Source: Membranipora membranacea
Lineage: Eukaryota > Bryozoa > Gymnolaemata > Cheilostomatida > Membraniporidae
NCBI GenBank assembly: GCA_914767715.1
Contig: OU612067.1
Location: 5,518,001 to 5,582,000, forward strand
Direction: 5' to 3'
DNA: 64,000 nucleotides
The notes below the pieces were generated by a model, which did no database searches, was not told the origin of the DNA, and saw only the letters and a program-made list of their open reading frames with translations. This document shows, piece after piece, positions 49,925 through 62,185 of this stretch. The translations under genes were made by a program, and so were the position numbers. Numbering within the stretch: the first letter of the stretch is position 1; each line of letters begins with the position of its first letter.

Positions 49925-51144
49925 ATGCTGCCATCAGTGTGGAATTATGCTGCCTTTATATGCGCTGTCGCATTGTTAACTCCTGTCTGCATCTCTGCGC
50001 CACATCCAAGAGGTAATAATTTAATTTTTCTGACACAGCCTTAGAACTTTAATAATGATATTGTGTTTCTAATTGAACATGGCGAGTATGGAAGAAGAAT
50101 TTATACATGAATAACGCCTACCCAGTATGTTGCAGCAAGATTTATTTGGCTACATAACGGGGCTGACAGCTTATGGGATCAATAAGATTTTGTTTATTAA
50201 ATTATGTTGTACCAAGTTTTTTTTATGATAGTATGCCTGTCATCAGCGATGGCATCTGGCGATTCCCAAAGCTGCTTCTCCCCTTTGTCAATGTAAAAAA
50301 TTTTTTTATTAGTAGCAACATTAAAATACTGAATAGTCTCTAGAGGCGATTTGTAATGCATAACGGGATTTATTTAAAATAGCTAAACAGGATGCTGTAT
50401 CAATCAAGTTGAACATTTAGAATTACCATTTATTAATTAATTTAACTATTATATGATTGCGACTAGGATTTCAGCTCAGGTGGAATTCAGCTAAACCAAA
50501 AAAATTTTTCATAACATTTTTGGAGTATCCCAATAGACTGACAAATTTGAGCTGCGCTATCCTAAATTATGTGAATAAAATCCGCTTCTTTCAATTGGTT
50601 AGAATTCTCTGTTAAAAAACTCACTAACACTGGCCACCAGCATTTAGTAAATTCAGCCATTCCAGGATGATTTTACCATGTTGAAACCTATGGAACCATT
50701 AACCATTTAGGCTTGAATTGCTACAGACCTCACTTCTTATGTCTGTGTAAATAAGGAAAATAACGGTTTGATTCAATTCATTTCAGTTTCATCCTTATAA
50801 TACTTTCGTACTTACTGGAGAACTGATTTATATAGAATCACTTACCTTTATTTTCAGGCTTTGGAGTTTATGGATTTCAGCCATGGTCTGCCCCGACTCC
50901 CCGCACAACCAGATCTGAGAGTCTACCAGGTGTTAACTTCGGTCCTCGTTACTGGTACACCAACCCAGAGACGACCAAGAGGAACCAGATGGTTATCGAT
51001 GACGCATTGCCAATATACTATAAGGACCTGGACAAAATATCTGAAGTCTTAGAAAAACTTGACAATCATCAGAATGAGGAAAGTTTGACTGATCAGAGGA
51101 GTATGATTGAAAAAAGACCCTTCAAATCTTTCCGAATTGGCTAA
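49925..51144 (+). CDS. Neuropeptide-type precursor with one C-terminal amidated peptide (124 aa)
   Basis: Two exons: 49925-50012 and 50858-51144, phase 1, stop TAA at 51142. Residues 1-25 form a signal peptide (hydrophobic AAFICAVALLTPVCISA), with likely cleavage before PHPRG. The pro-region contains FGVYGFQPWSAPTPRTTR, GVNFGPRYWYTNPETT, a dibasic KR at 70-71, an acidic helical stretch (YYKDLDKISEVLEKLDNHQ) and a second KR at 115-116. The last eight residues are PFKSFRIG, so cleavage after KR, carboxypeptidase trimming and amidation would give PFKSFRI-amide. No Cys remain in the mature part. The layout is that of a secreted prohormone acting through a receptor. The exact family is not assigned: RI-amide endings occur in lophotrochozoan peptides, but the longer conserved-looking RYWY..TTKR block may be the bioactive core instead. 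Confidence 0.8.
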
Positions 51145-51304
51145 TGTATATTGCAAGCTGACTCCATGTAGTTTGTTGCTAAAAACTTTTATGGGAACAT
51201 GTTGTCATATTTTGACCTATAGAGCAATGAACTTAAAACTTTTAATTCCCATGTACACTAATCTTAATTTTAAATGCCACCGATGATTTTATCTTAACCT
51301 CCAT

Positions 51305-51310
51305 AATAAA
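51305..51310 (+). terminator. Polyadenylation signal of the neuropeptide gene
   Basis: AATAAA 161 bp after the stop codon. Confidence 0.7.
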
Positions 51311-51651
51311 TTTGCTATTATTATTTTATGCAGCGTATAACGATTGATGTATATGAGTCATAAAATATACCAGAATAATATACCCAATCTAATGAGCTGA
51401 CAATGCTGACTTTAAAAGTAACAGAATTGAGCCTAGAAAGGAGAATTTAATAGTGTAACAGTTTTTTCAATCCATCTTATCCTGCCAGAGTTTTTAACAG
51501 GCATATATATTTTAAGGGATGACACTTCAGTCATTCAGAGAATAACTTTGACTGATCAAGCATTTTGTTTGAGCAGATGCTAAACACTAAAGGTCTGTGT
51601 CCATTTTTGTCACATACATACCAACAGTCAGGGATGCTGACAAAGCGATTA

Positions 51652-51876
51652 AGCTTCTCGGCCTATTGGCTAAGATCAAAGTGTCACTGCCAATGGCCGA
51701 TTAGTGCCAGTTCAGTTTTGGCAGCTCGCTGCACACCCAAGATTAGGAGGTCCACCATGGCCTCACCTCTAGGATGCATTCTAGTTTTCTAATGTATCAC
51801 ATTCTCAGTATGAGGATTTAGGGCACCTTGCGTCCCTCTTTAGGGGCAGCCCAATCTTCTGTTTCTTAGCAAACAG
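51652..51876 (+). mobile_element. SINE with a U2 snRNA-derived head (full length)
   Basis: The first 33 bases (GCTTCTCGGCC, then TTGGCTAAGATCAAAGTGT) match the conserved 5' end of U2 snRNA with about two differences. The rest is a 190-bp body ending TTAGCAAACAG that is shared with the copy at 57143-57332. The 5' flank CAAAGCGATTA and the 3' flank CAAGTGATTA look like a decayed target duplication, which sets the borders. True U2 continues differently, so this is not a U2 gene. Confidence 0.75.
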
Positions 51877-52179
51877 CAAGTGATTACGTTGCCAGCTAAT
51901 CATAAACTGTAGTCAGCATTCCAATCATCGCCTTCCACGCCATTCAACACATCTTTCAAAGTACAAAAACATCCTCATGCATATTTGTATCTACATATTG
52001 TATCCCATCCGAATTTAATTATTCACATAATTCTGAGAGCAAAGGTTTTAAAAGTAAAACTTATTCATCCAAAATACCTCGCGCTGTGCGTTGTTTATGT
52101 GAGATAAGAAATTATTTGCTGATTGTGAGCTGACTTTACGAGTGAGAGGTACTTTATTGGCATAACCTTGGGTCAGCGG

Positions 52180-52213
52180 TCACTTTTTTGTTGTATTCGC
52201 GTAACAAGGTCAA
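52180..52213. repeat. Fragment of hairpin family 1
   Basis: CACTTTTTTGTTGTATTCGC followed by GTAACAAGGTC resembles one arm of the element at 4834-4912. The opposite arm is not obvious. Confidence 0.45.
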
Positions 52214-53757
52214 CACCAGTGTGCGTGTCAAACCTCATGTCATACACATTCAGGTAATAGAAGGCACATTACCTGTATCAATTACTTGTTACATTAAACA
52301 TTAATAAAGTAAGAATTGAGTGATTTCATCCACATTGTGACATTGTCAGGTCAGCAATAATTATAAGCTATTAGCTTGAAGTAATTTACAAGATAGAATT
52401 CAGCCTACATTGTCCACTGTGCCACAATGCAAAAGCGACGTTCACAATGCTTTTTTGTTAGGATATGCTGTAAAAAGGTAGAATGTCCAAATATTCTGCT
52501 GATATGCCATACTTGACGCTAGTATATTGCAAATATCCTACCACGCATAGTGTAACACATATGTAAAATATTTGGCAATAATTGTCAATGATTATTGAAT
52601 ACAACACTGATAACAATATATGTAATATATTACACAAAGAGGTATATATAGATGATGACATACACAGATGATGTTGTTAATTGGTATATATGACATCAGA
52701 AAAATCTTTCTCGACTATGTTGCTGTTGAAATCTCGAGCTTGGCAAGTTGAGCATTGCTATAGCATACACAGCAGGCTAATTTCCCCATTGATTTACTCA
52801 GGATAAGAAGGCGTTGTCGTGACTTTCATGATGAGGATTATCCTTTTAAGTAAATGATTTTCGGCAAGAATCTCATCTATCTTTGTAGCTCTCTAAGTAA
52901 TGCCAATCAAGGCCCTCTGCTCAATTGATGTTATTTGATTTGATCCATGGCATTTCACTGATCTGAAACTGGTTTGAAATTTTGGAGAGGCTGGGGTGTT
53001 TGGAGTTGTGACCCCCCAAAATAATCGCGTCATACCAAAGAAAAGATACGTGGACAACCAAAACTAGGCATCATGCAAGTGTAGTATCTGTGACTCATTG
53101 GTCGATTTTTGATTGTTAGGCATTTTACAATTTTCTCCCTTCTTGCGGTAGAATGACACTATACTTGTAATTTATCTGATTAGCCGGGATTTGGCATAAG
53201 GTAGCGAATTTCTGATCACGTCTCGCTGTCCAATCAATTGATTAATAATTCAAGAAAAGCTAATTCCTTGCCAGGTTAAACAAGACTCATAACTCGAAAT
53301 ACCAAGAAGTTTAGTTTATCTTTTGTTTAGTGATTCTCAATTATACTCACTTTGAACATTGTCAGAACATATGATGGGAACACACAGCCAGTTATATAAG
53401 GGCTGTCTTATCTGGGCATTGGATAGCTGATAACACGACTGACTCAATAGTCAAACTTTATAAACCTGATGATAACATGGCTGTAATATTTACTGCTTAT
53501 GTCATTAGTACACCTACTCTGTCTGACTGTGTTGTGTCGTGATAAATAGTATCTCCAAATTCTAATTATAACATATTTAAAAAGCCATAACCCATAGATA
53601 AGTTTGACCCTTGACATATCTACAAAGAGAAGTACACTGTACTCTGCGATTTTATGGTATGAGCTTATTTCCTGCTGACTGACTAGTAATCGACTTGATA
53701 AGGCTAAAATCTGGGTAAGTATGAAGACTGTATCATATACTTACAGACTCATAACCT

Positions 53758-53871
53758 AGAACAAGTTTTGTTCCCTCTGTGGTGGCGGCGGGATATTTCA
53801 AATGTTTGGTGCATTTGATACAAAACATTTGCAGTATCCCTCCGCCACCACAGAGTACATAAACTTGTTCT
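53758..53871. repeat. 50-bp stem hairpin
   Basis: The left arm starts AGAACAAGTTTTGTTCCCTC and contains TCTGTGGTGGCGGCGGGATA. The right arm ends AACTTGTTCT and contains TCCCTCCGCCACCACAGAG. The stem is about 50 bp with a few mismatches; the inner AAATGTTT parts also pair across a short loop. It lies about 110 bp upstream of the STRA6 first coding exon. Confidence 0.85.
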
Positions 53872-54029
53872 ACTCATAGCCTCATTCATTTCCTGTACCT
53901 TACACTGTGTAACTTGGCTGTGAGTATACACCTGTACTTTCAAGCCATGATTGGCATGTCTATGCGCCTTCTTCTGTAGGTTGGTGACTGACTTCAGCTT
54001 TGCACTGCTGTCGATATTGTCACAAGATA

Positions 54030-57000
54030 ATGGCGGCACCGCCGACAGCGAGCCCCCACGATTGTCATTATTACAGTGATGATAACGCCACAGAATGGCA
54101 CTACTCTTGTGACGAGGGATTCTGGTTTCTCAATGACTTTATCTTCTTTGCTATGGCTGTAAGTTGGCGATCACTCTTTGGTAATCAGCTGATATTATCT
54201 CTAACCCCAACTTTATGAGTTCCATCTGAAGATCTATAATAAGGCCAAAATGATCATACAGAGATCCCATCACTAAGTACAGGGTCCCAGCAATGGGATA
54301 TATATGCTGGATGCTGTGTTACAAATGGTGGCAGCCGTGAAACGGTATGAGCTTGTTGAATGCGCGATTGAGAGTAGTAAATAATTGCTCAATCGGTAAG
54401 GTGAAGTTTTTGCATGTGAGACTGAGAGGTAAGATGGTGCGGTGGTGTCAGGAAGAGTCTCCAGCCACAATTGGTCCTCTACTCCTAATTAGTCCAAGGA
54501 TCATAGCCGCAGTCCTATACGGCTCCTCAATTGTATCTACTGGTCACAACATGGAGTATATACCCGCCACTGCCTGTGTGGTTTTCTTCATTATAGTAGT
54601 AGGCAGTCTTTATTTGTGACACTTTTCACCTGTGCATGACATATTAAAAGTTGGTTGTAACCAGGAACATATGTAATCATATGTGTTAATGGTTGTAATA
54701 CTGAGGCCATGAACTTCCTGCTTTGTAGCAGTTTGATGTTTGGACCGAGATCTAGCATGTATTTAAATGTTCACCATTTTGTTTGCAGACAACAGCACAC
54801 CTACTCATGATGTTTCTATCAAGGCGTGATGAATCTAAAAGCAGCTTCCTAAAAAGGCTATGTGGAGGTCACCCAGGAATTATATTGTAAGCCATCTTCT
54901 CTCAATGCCTGGAATACTTCAAATTACAAAATGGATCTTAGGAAATTTAATTGCTAAAATGTCATGGCATCAAATCATATTTTTGTTGTGTTGGACACAT
55001 TTAGTAAGTGACTTGGCAGACTCCCGACGGCAGTCTTCCATATTTTCTGAACCTGTATCTCAACTTGAGATAATTTTATCACGGTTGTTATTTCGTTTCA
55101 GCCCTCTGAACATGCTGGATGGTTATGAGAACAGATTAGCTTATTGTGCAGCCTTTGGATCTATGACCTTTGAACTCACCAGTATACTGTATAGTCCCTA
55201 TGGCAGATTTACAAGTTTTGCTATTGGTCATGCAGTCAAAGATAATCCGCTTATAAAATCGGCTCCTGTACTACGCAGTAAGTCTTTTTTCTTGTATGTC
55301 GTTATTATCTAAGGGTACTATAACAATTTCTTCCGAGTAGAACATAAAATTGTTTGTGATCATAATACAATCCTATATTTGTTCAGAATGTATCTGTGGT
55401 TCTGTTTGAATCCATATATATTAGTATTATTTGTATAATTGATAAACGAAAGAATTAAAATGTTTATCTTGAGCATCAAAGATTTGTGCTTATGGCAGTA
55501 CAAACAATTTAGCCAAATCTTACCCAATCTCTCTGTCATATTACCTGTGTAAGATCAGGATGTAATCTTAGCTGTATTCTAATGACCTGCTTATCTTGGG
55601 CAGTATTACCAAATAGTTTCCCCATTGCAGACCATCTCTGTTATTGTTTTACAGTTATGCTCCTGCTGGTACAGGTGGGGATAACTACCTTCCTGTTCTA
55701 TCCCTTCTTCTTCTGTCTGTCCTCTAGACATAAGTTCACAGGGGCAATAACTGGAGTTGTCCTTTCCACATACAAGTAAGTCTCCCAATAATGATGTGTG
55801 TTGATTGTTAGATGCATTTGTCAAAAGAATGTTTGATTAGTTTGAGCTACGCCAAACTCTGCTCTTTCCCTACTCAAGATATATATATGTATTACCTGTG
55901 GTGAACTTTCTAGTAATACTTTATTGGCATATAGTTTTAACTTTGATAAAATGATTTACAAAACTAGCTCAGCGTAACAACACACTTATAATGGTTTTGA
56001 AGAAAAGATGGTTGATAATCACGATAATTGAAAGAAATGATTAAAAAAATGATGATGTTCTTTTTTTCTACTTCAGATTTTGTGTTTGGATATGGATCTC
56101 TACCTGTACAGATACTGAGCTGGATATTTTATCTGCTAACTTCGTAAGTTCAATGTATCTCAGCCTCGAATACCAATCTTCAATAATTATTGTTTCTTAT
56201 TCTCATCATGAGTTGTCTGCAACTGTTGAAAAAGAGAGCAACTCCTTTTATTCTCACATTTTGTTAGCTTCGTAAAGCCAATAAACATGATTTGTGCTTT
56301 TGTGTTAAGTGTGGACAAAGGTTGCAACCATGTAAAATTGTTTTTATTGTAGAAAGTAAAGAAATACTTACTAGCCTACCTGATGTGGCCTTGCATCATC
56401 TGTATGGGTGTATTGTTGTGGCAGTATATCATGATAATAGCTTGGTGTGTCAGGAACCAAACGTATGGAGAATATACAATGCCTGAGGTAATGTCTGAGT
56501 TTTTGAATATATATTCATTGAGTACTTGGGATACGTACAATTTATTGTAGCAACAAAATATGTCACTGCAGAAATACTAAGTGGATCATCCTACTAATAT
56601 CATTTTCGCTTTGAGAGCGGCTTCATCGATATGTCATTCCAGTCTATGATTTTTAATGGTTCCTGTTTTACAAAAATGTATAAGGTCTACAATTACCTTT
56701 GTAGCCAATAGCCTTACCTCATCACCTGGAGCATGTCAAATATTTACTGGGAAAAGATCCACTTCCATGGAGTGAGAAAAGATTCAGCAATGTGTCAATG
56801 TTCAATAAAGAGAAGTTCTTAGCAAACTTCAGATTCAGACATACACCAGGGTTCAAGTTTCCTACTAGAGTTATGGCCACTTTCTGTGTCACAGTTCTCG
56901 CAGTCTATCAGGTGATTAAACTCTCATCAACATTTTAGATTTAGAATCACTACTTATTCATGGGTATTTTGACTTCCATTTAGGACAAGCTGAGTGATGT

Positions 57001-60000
57001 TTCATCCATGAAATCACTGAAAACCCTGTGTCCAGAATGAAGCTCACACTTATAGACACAATCTTGCGCATGCTTAGCCATCTCGCTTAGAAAGCAGGAT
57101 GCAAGATCCAATGGTCCCGAGGGCCAAGTTCAAGACTTTATCTGCCAATGTCCGATTAGTGCCAGTTCAGTTTTGGCAGCTTGCTGCACACTTATGATTA
57201 GAAGGTCCTCTATGGCTTCACCTCTAGGATGCATTCTAGTTTTCTAGAATGTATCACATTCTCAGTATGAGGATTAGGGCACCTTGCGTCCCTCTATAGG
57301 GGCAACCCAATCTTCTGTTTCTTAGCAAACAGCAAGTTCAAGACTTTATCGAAGTTTCAGCTTGATCACTGACCATGGAAGCAGTTGCTGTTATCTAGGG
57401 ATCTGGATCAAGCTCAATATGCCTATGAAAATTCTGTGATTGGGCGTTGAGCTCCATAGGCTAGGATGAGTGGCCAATCGCAATAAAATTATATGGCAAA
57501 AACATTTACATTGTACTACACAACAATAAACTGATTGATATTGAGTTTTGATCCAATTTCCCTGCATCTGTAGTTGGTTCCTCTAATGCCATCCGCAGCT
57601 TACCAGTAGGACGCTAGTGACTCTAAATGAAGGCATATTAGATTAAACCTGATCTAAGCTTGCCTATGAATTCCAGCTACAAAGCTTTAATCTCCAATAA
57701 GTGCACAAAACAAAACAGCGTGAATTTTTGGTGTGCTTATCGTCAGTCATCTTATTTGCAGATAGGAGTACAGGTTGGGTTCCTTGTCTACTCAGTACTG
57801 AAGGTAGTGAGAAGGTTTGTGCGATGTGGAGCCGCAATAACTGATATTATCCCCCCTGATCTGCTGCCATTCAACCTGACAGGAAAAAAAGAATATGTTC
57901 TCAAATATGCAAACTATGCTGCTAGTAAGTTTTTGTAAACAAAGATATAAACCAAAACATATATAAACTTTGACCTCATTTTATTTCCATGTTTACATTA
58001 TAACAGTTTCCTTTATTTAAACAACAGCGTAATTGATTTTTTTTTAGCAGATATTGAAATATTTATGAGCTGTAGATGGTAGAAAATAGAATTTTTTCTT
58101 ACCACTCATATATATAACATTGCTGAGCATAATGCATCCTCTTTTCCCATTCCACTGCATAGACTCGTCTCTACTCTATTACCACTCATTTTAGATACCT
58201 GGATAATCACTCTGGCATTCACATGTCTATTAGCCGTTCTCTATGTCTATCATATGTGTCTTTGCTACAGGTGAGTAAATATAGCTACCAAATACCAAAT
58301 ACGTGCTACTTGCTACCAAAATTAAATAAATTGAGACAGGTTTGTTATGGCCGCAGATGAAGTGTACAATTTCATTCTTCCTGAAATATCATATCACTGC
58401 TGCTTTGAGTTTTGTCGTTTGAGGGACACCTAACTTTGAACATACATTCAATTGTTTTAGGAAGCACACACTGAGAGTTTATAGAGGAGATCGAACCATA
58501 TTTCCCAAGCAGTGGGTCAGAGAAGCCAATCATAGCATTCTAGTGAGTAGCATTTACATACTCTATGAGACATCATGCGACAAAATGAGAAAATAAATCA
58601 AATATAATACAAAAAAATGCCTTATGGTCTAGACTCTATAACGACCTGATTGTCTCCGCATTTCTTCCATAATATTGTTGTCTTTTTCAGAGTGCTGCAT
58701 CTAGACACGCAGGACTACAAATTGCTTATACAATATGGGGTATGTACATTTAAAGATACTATCGGACGTATTTATCCAAAGTGTACAACAGTGAATTTTG
58801 AGAGCTAAGTTTTGATGAAGATGATGACTGAATGATGTCATTACTAAGATACGAGGCCTGAAAGAAAATACTACAAGGATATCCTAATATTCAATGCATC
58901 ATCAATGAATACAATTTTAATTATACTTGTTTGTAGGTTTTGTGCTGATTCAGGTTATGATATTTCTCATGGCCTGTTTCGTGGTGTTTGTCATCTGTGT
59001 ACCGGCTTTCGAACATGGATACTGGAAGATAGTCACTTACTTACTGCAGATCATAATGTGAGTGCTCCTGATATTTTGTTATCACCTCCGTTTTTGACTT
59101 CATTCCAGCCTAAAGTTTTGGCGTTAGCTGCATATTTCATTCTTTTGCATTTCAACTTTTTGAGAAATTAAATCCTGTATATAATTTTGTTGTTGAATGG
59201 GTAATAATGTTAACGCCAATATTTCAGGTAATACACAAAATTTTCATTTCATTAAAGTGCACCGATAGTGTTGAATATGATGATATACTACTTCACGGTG
59301 ATACTGAATCGGCTCTTGTTCCTGCAACAAAAGATAAATCCAGATGATGAGAAGGTGCCGCTCAGTATTGATAACAGGTACGATATTTATTTTCGTTTTA
59401 TGGCTCATATATTTTACACTCTAACAAGCTATAAATTTATGTCTGACCCGCATGTTGCTCAATTATTATTTGGAAAATAATTGTTCACTAATGAGATGAT
59501 ATTGCCAATAGAGGATTTTGAAAACTTAATTAAATCAAAGGTAATTCTTTTTCCGTCTTGAACATTTTACAGCAGGGATTGAAAGAGCTGGCGTACCCTG
59601 CTAGATTATCCCCTTGCCGGCAAATTTTTTTAGCTAATCATTTTATTTGTGTCATCTTTTCATGTATATATGTCCATGTATGTTTGCTGATATATTCTTG
59701 TTTGTTGACAGGAAAGCCTGGTACAACATGAGTTTCTTCTTTTTCTTCTGGAATCTGTTTTTGGGAGTTATCTCAGCTTTGACCAGAGTGTTGAAGGGAC
59801 TGTTCCTAGGCATATTCTTCATTCCGAGAATAGACAGGCCCGTATTGATGAGAGGATTTGAGACTATGGATAATGGTTAGTCATCAGGGCTATGAAGCAT
59901 TTACAAAGAAGTTACTTAACTGTGCTTCTGTGTATACAATCCAAAATGAAAGTTATAAGTTGAAACCTATCTCTACTGTAGGCTCTTAATTTTAAAAGGA

Positions 60001-62185
60001 AACACCGAACTTAAGGAACCTTGTCTCGCTGTAATTTTATTTCACTTTCCACTCTCAGGTTTCTATGCATACCTGTCGTTGCTGACAGTGATAAATGCTC
60101 ATGACCATCCTGTGGTGAAGGTGGCAGTAAAACTCCTGATGGATGGAGTCAGGGATAACAAATACAGAAATCAAGGTGGTGATGATTTCTCCATGTTTGG
60201 TAAGAATTCGCGACAAAAAAATGATCAATCAATGGTTTTGTAACTTGATGTATTTATAATAGTGAAGATAAGAAACACCTGGAAATTGTTTAAACCCTAA
60301 GGTCTAAATGTTCCAAATTATAAAGAGATATATACAACATTCCCAGAATGCAACAAAATCAAGAAACTCCCTTGTGAGCATGGTCATTTTTCGTTTCAAC
60401 GTTGACTAGATTGAAAAGATTTCCGCAATCTTTCACATGCTGTACATGAAGAACTGACTGCATAGCTTCAGCAACAGCTGATATGTACCACATTGATTTC
60501 ACTGCATCCTGTGAACAGATGAGAAGCACCCTCTGCGTGTGTCATGGACAAAATATGACCACATCGGTATGGTACTTTCTACTTTTTGCTGATCACAAGT
60601 CAAAATAATGATTGTAACTCGCTCAGTGATTGTACATGTTTGTGTTTATAGTCTGGAATTTACCATGTTTGGGACGTAAAAAGGATGGTATGTCTATATC
60701 TGTAGTTGGGTGGCTAGATTTTTTTATGTGGTGAAAGTCTTATTAGCTCAGCTAGATGCTAACCAAATGACGCTTTGGAATAGGACAAATCTCAAAGACA
60801 CTCCCACGATGCATCTTTTGCATCTTTCTCAATGCACCTGTAATCCCTGGGGTCATCAAGCTCTGGTTCACTTGACAGAATGCTTATAGATGCGTCTCAA
60901 TTTTCACTGCATTGAGTCACTTGATGGTTATGGGATCCTTTTTACTTCTATGCGCAGCTTGTAATTTGCACCTTTGCTAGCTTGCTTGCTTGGGTTTGAG
61001 GCCTCGCTTCAACTGTTCCTGGAGCAGAGCAAAAGTTGTTCGTTGGCTCTTGGCCGATCTCAGCATCCTGTTCTAAACAATCTTTTGCATAAAGTGCTAC
61101 ACTTTTCTTCATATAATGTCCAAATTCCTTTTATTGTCGGATCGCCTTATTGATATTTTTAATCTCTTTGCCTTATTCTGTCATGAAGTTCTTATATCTT
61201 CCGTGATATGTTGAATTTTTTCTCAAAACTGCTCATGACCATAAAATAAAATATCATCTACTTTTTCCTTGCCTCTCTTGCAGAAGCACTCTTTAAATTT
61301 TGTGCATTGAGTCTTTCTAATCAATTTATTGTCAATTGTTTCTATGTTGACATATTGTTCAATATTCTTTGATTGGTATCTATATCCATAGGTTCTACCA
61401 AAGAATTCACAGACATCAGACCATCAATAGAGAATGGTCATTCTCGCCAACGACCCCAGAGCCATACTAGAAATTCAGCATCTGGTACAAAGCGTGCAAA
61501 GTAAGAAAAACCTAACAAAAAGGGATTTCCTTTTGAGAAAAACTTTATTTTGTCCCGCCATGCTTTGACATTGGCCTGAATGTAATTTTCGGCATTCTAA
61601 CTGCTACATTGAAATCACGTTCCCTACAATTATGACCTTTAACTCCTCTAAAGCCTAGTGATGGCAAATTGTGAGATTTTGGTGAGATGGGATGAGATCA
61701 AGACAGCACAAAAATTCGAGACGAGACCGGGACATATATTGATGCCAATAAATGATAATGACTGTAATTGACAATACTTACAGTAATGTTCAATTTGGAA
61801 GACCTGGAGGAGACAAGTCTCTCTTGACCGGGAAATGTTTCATCTCGTTGCCATCACTAGTAAAGCCACATATTACATTACATTTAGGTGAAATCTCATG
61901 ATCCTGGGAGACAATTAACCTCAAACACATGCAAATCAAAGTTCTCCTGTAGAATCATTATGTAATTAAACGAATGTATTGTATTATTACAGGTATTACT
62001 GGTTCCTTGCATATACACTCATCCACAACCCAGATTTACTGAACTACAGAAAAGTCGAGGTAATGGAGGAGGATAAGATAGATGGGATAGCGCGTAAACA
62101 TAAGATAGTTCTAGCGATTCATCGGAAAAATCAAGGGGAGGCAACAAGTGATCTCTACAGAGACTCAAGTGACGCTGAGGCTTAA
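54030..62185 (+). CDS. STRA6: STRA6 retinoid transporter homologue (complete, 17 coding exons)
   Basis: Multi-pass plasma-membrane protein of the STRA6 family; in vertebrates it moves retinol between retinol-binding protein and the cell. 716 residues (human 667). Exons: 54030-54158, 54789-54886, 55102-55277, 55655-55775, 56077-56143, 56353-56487, 56705-56911, 57762-57924, 58195-58270, 58461-58542, 58691-58739, 58937-59057, 59258-59377, 59712-59875, 60059-60199, 61392-61500, 61993-62185. Matches in order: Cys-rich extracellular N terminus (HYSCDEGFWFLND, glycosylation site NAT), TM1 then SRRDESKSS and GGHPGI, LDGYENRLAYCAAFG, KVKKYLLAYLMWPCII, HTPGFKFPTRVMATF, many aromatic TM segments, DNGFYAYLSLL, and the C-terminal AYTLIHNPDLLNYRK that parallels the human AYTLLHNP block. 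An acceptor (CTTCTGTAG) at 53979 shows a spliced 5' UTR. AATAAA at 62456. Ligand and partner in an invertebrate are unknown. Confidence 0.95.
57143..57332 (+). mobile_element. SINE, U2-headed family, 5'-truncated copy in STRA6 intron 7
   Basis: About 190 bp, roughly 90 percent like 51688-51876 by eye, ending in the same TTAGCAAACAG. It is flanked by an exact 18-bp direct repeat, CAAGTTCAAGACTTTATC, at 57125-57142 and 57333-57350. This is a target-site duplication typical of LINE-driven retroposition, and it shows that the U2 head was lost at insertion. Confidence 0.85.
57544..57656. repeat. Degenerate relative of hairpin family 2
   Basis: AGTTTTGATCCAATTTCCCT followed by GCATCTGTAGTTGGTTCCTC resembles one arm of 13317-13423. 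The far end (GATTAAACCTGATC) pairs with it only weakly. Confidence 0.5.

Larger units (their letters stand above)
51145..53979. other. Intergenic region before STRA6
   Basis: Contains the neuropeptide 3' UTR, a full-length U2-headed SINE (51652-51876), a fragment of hairpin family 1 (52180-52213) and a strong hairpin (53758-53871). The STRA6 transcription start should lie here, because the first coding exon has an acceptor at its 5' edge. A TATATAAGG at about 53391 is a possible TATA box. No coding exon seen. Confidence 0.5.

Noticed and set aside
51646-51690. U2 snRNA gene or pseudogene
   Set aside because: Only the first 33 bases match; the rest is shared with the repeat at 57143-57332, so it is a SINE head.
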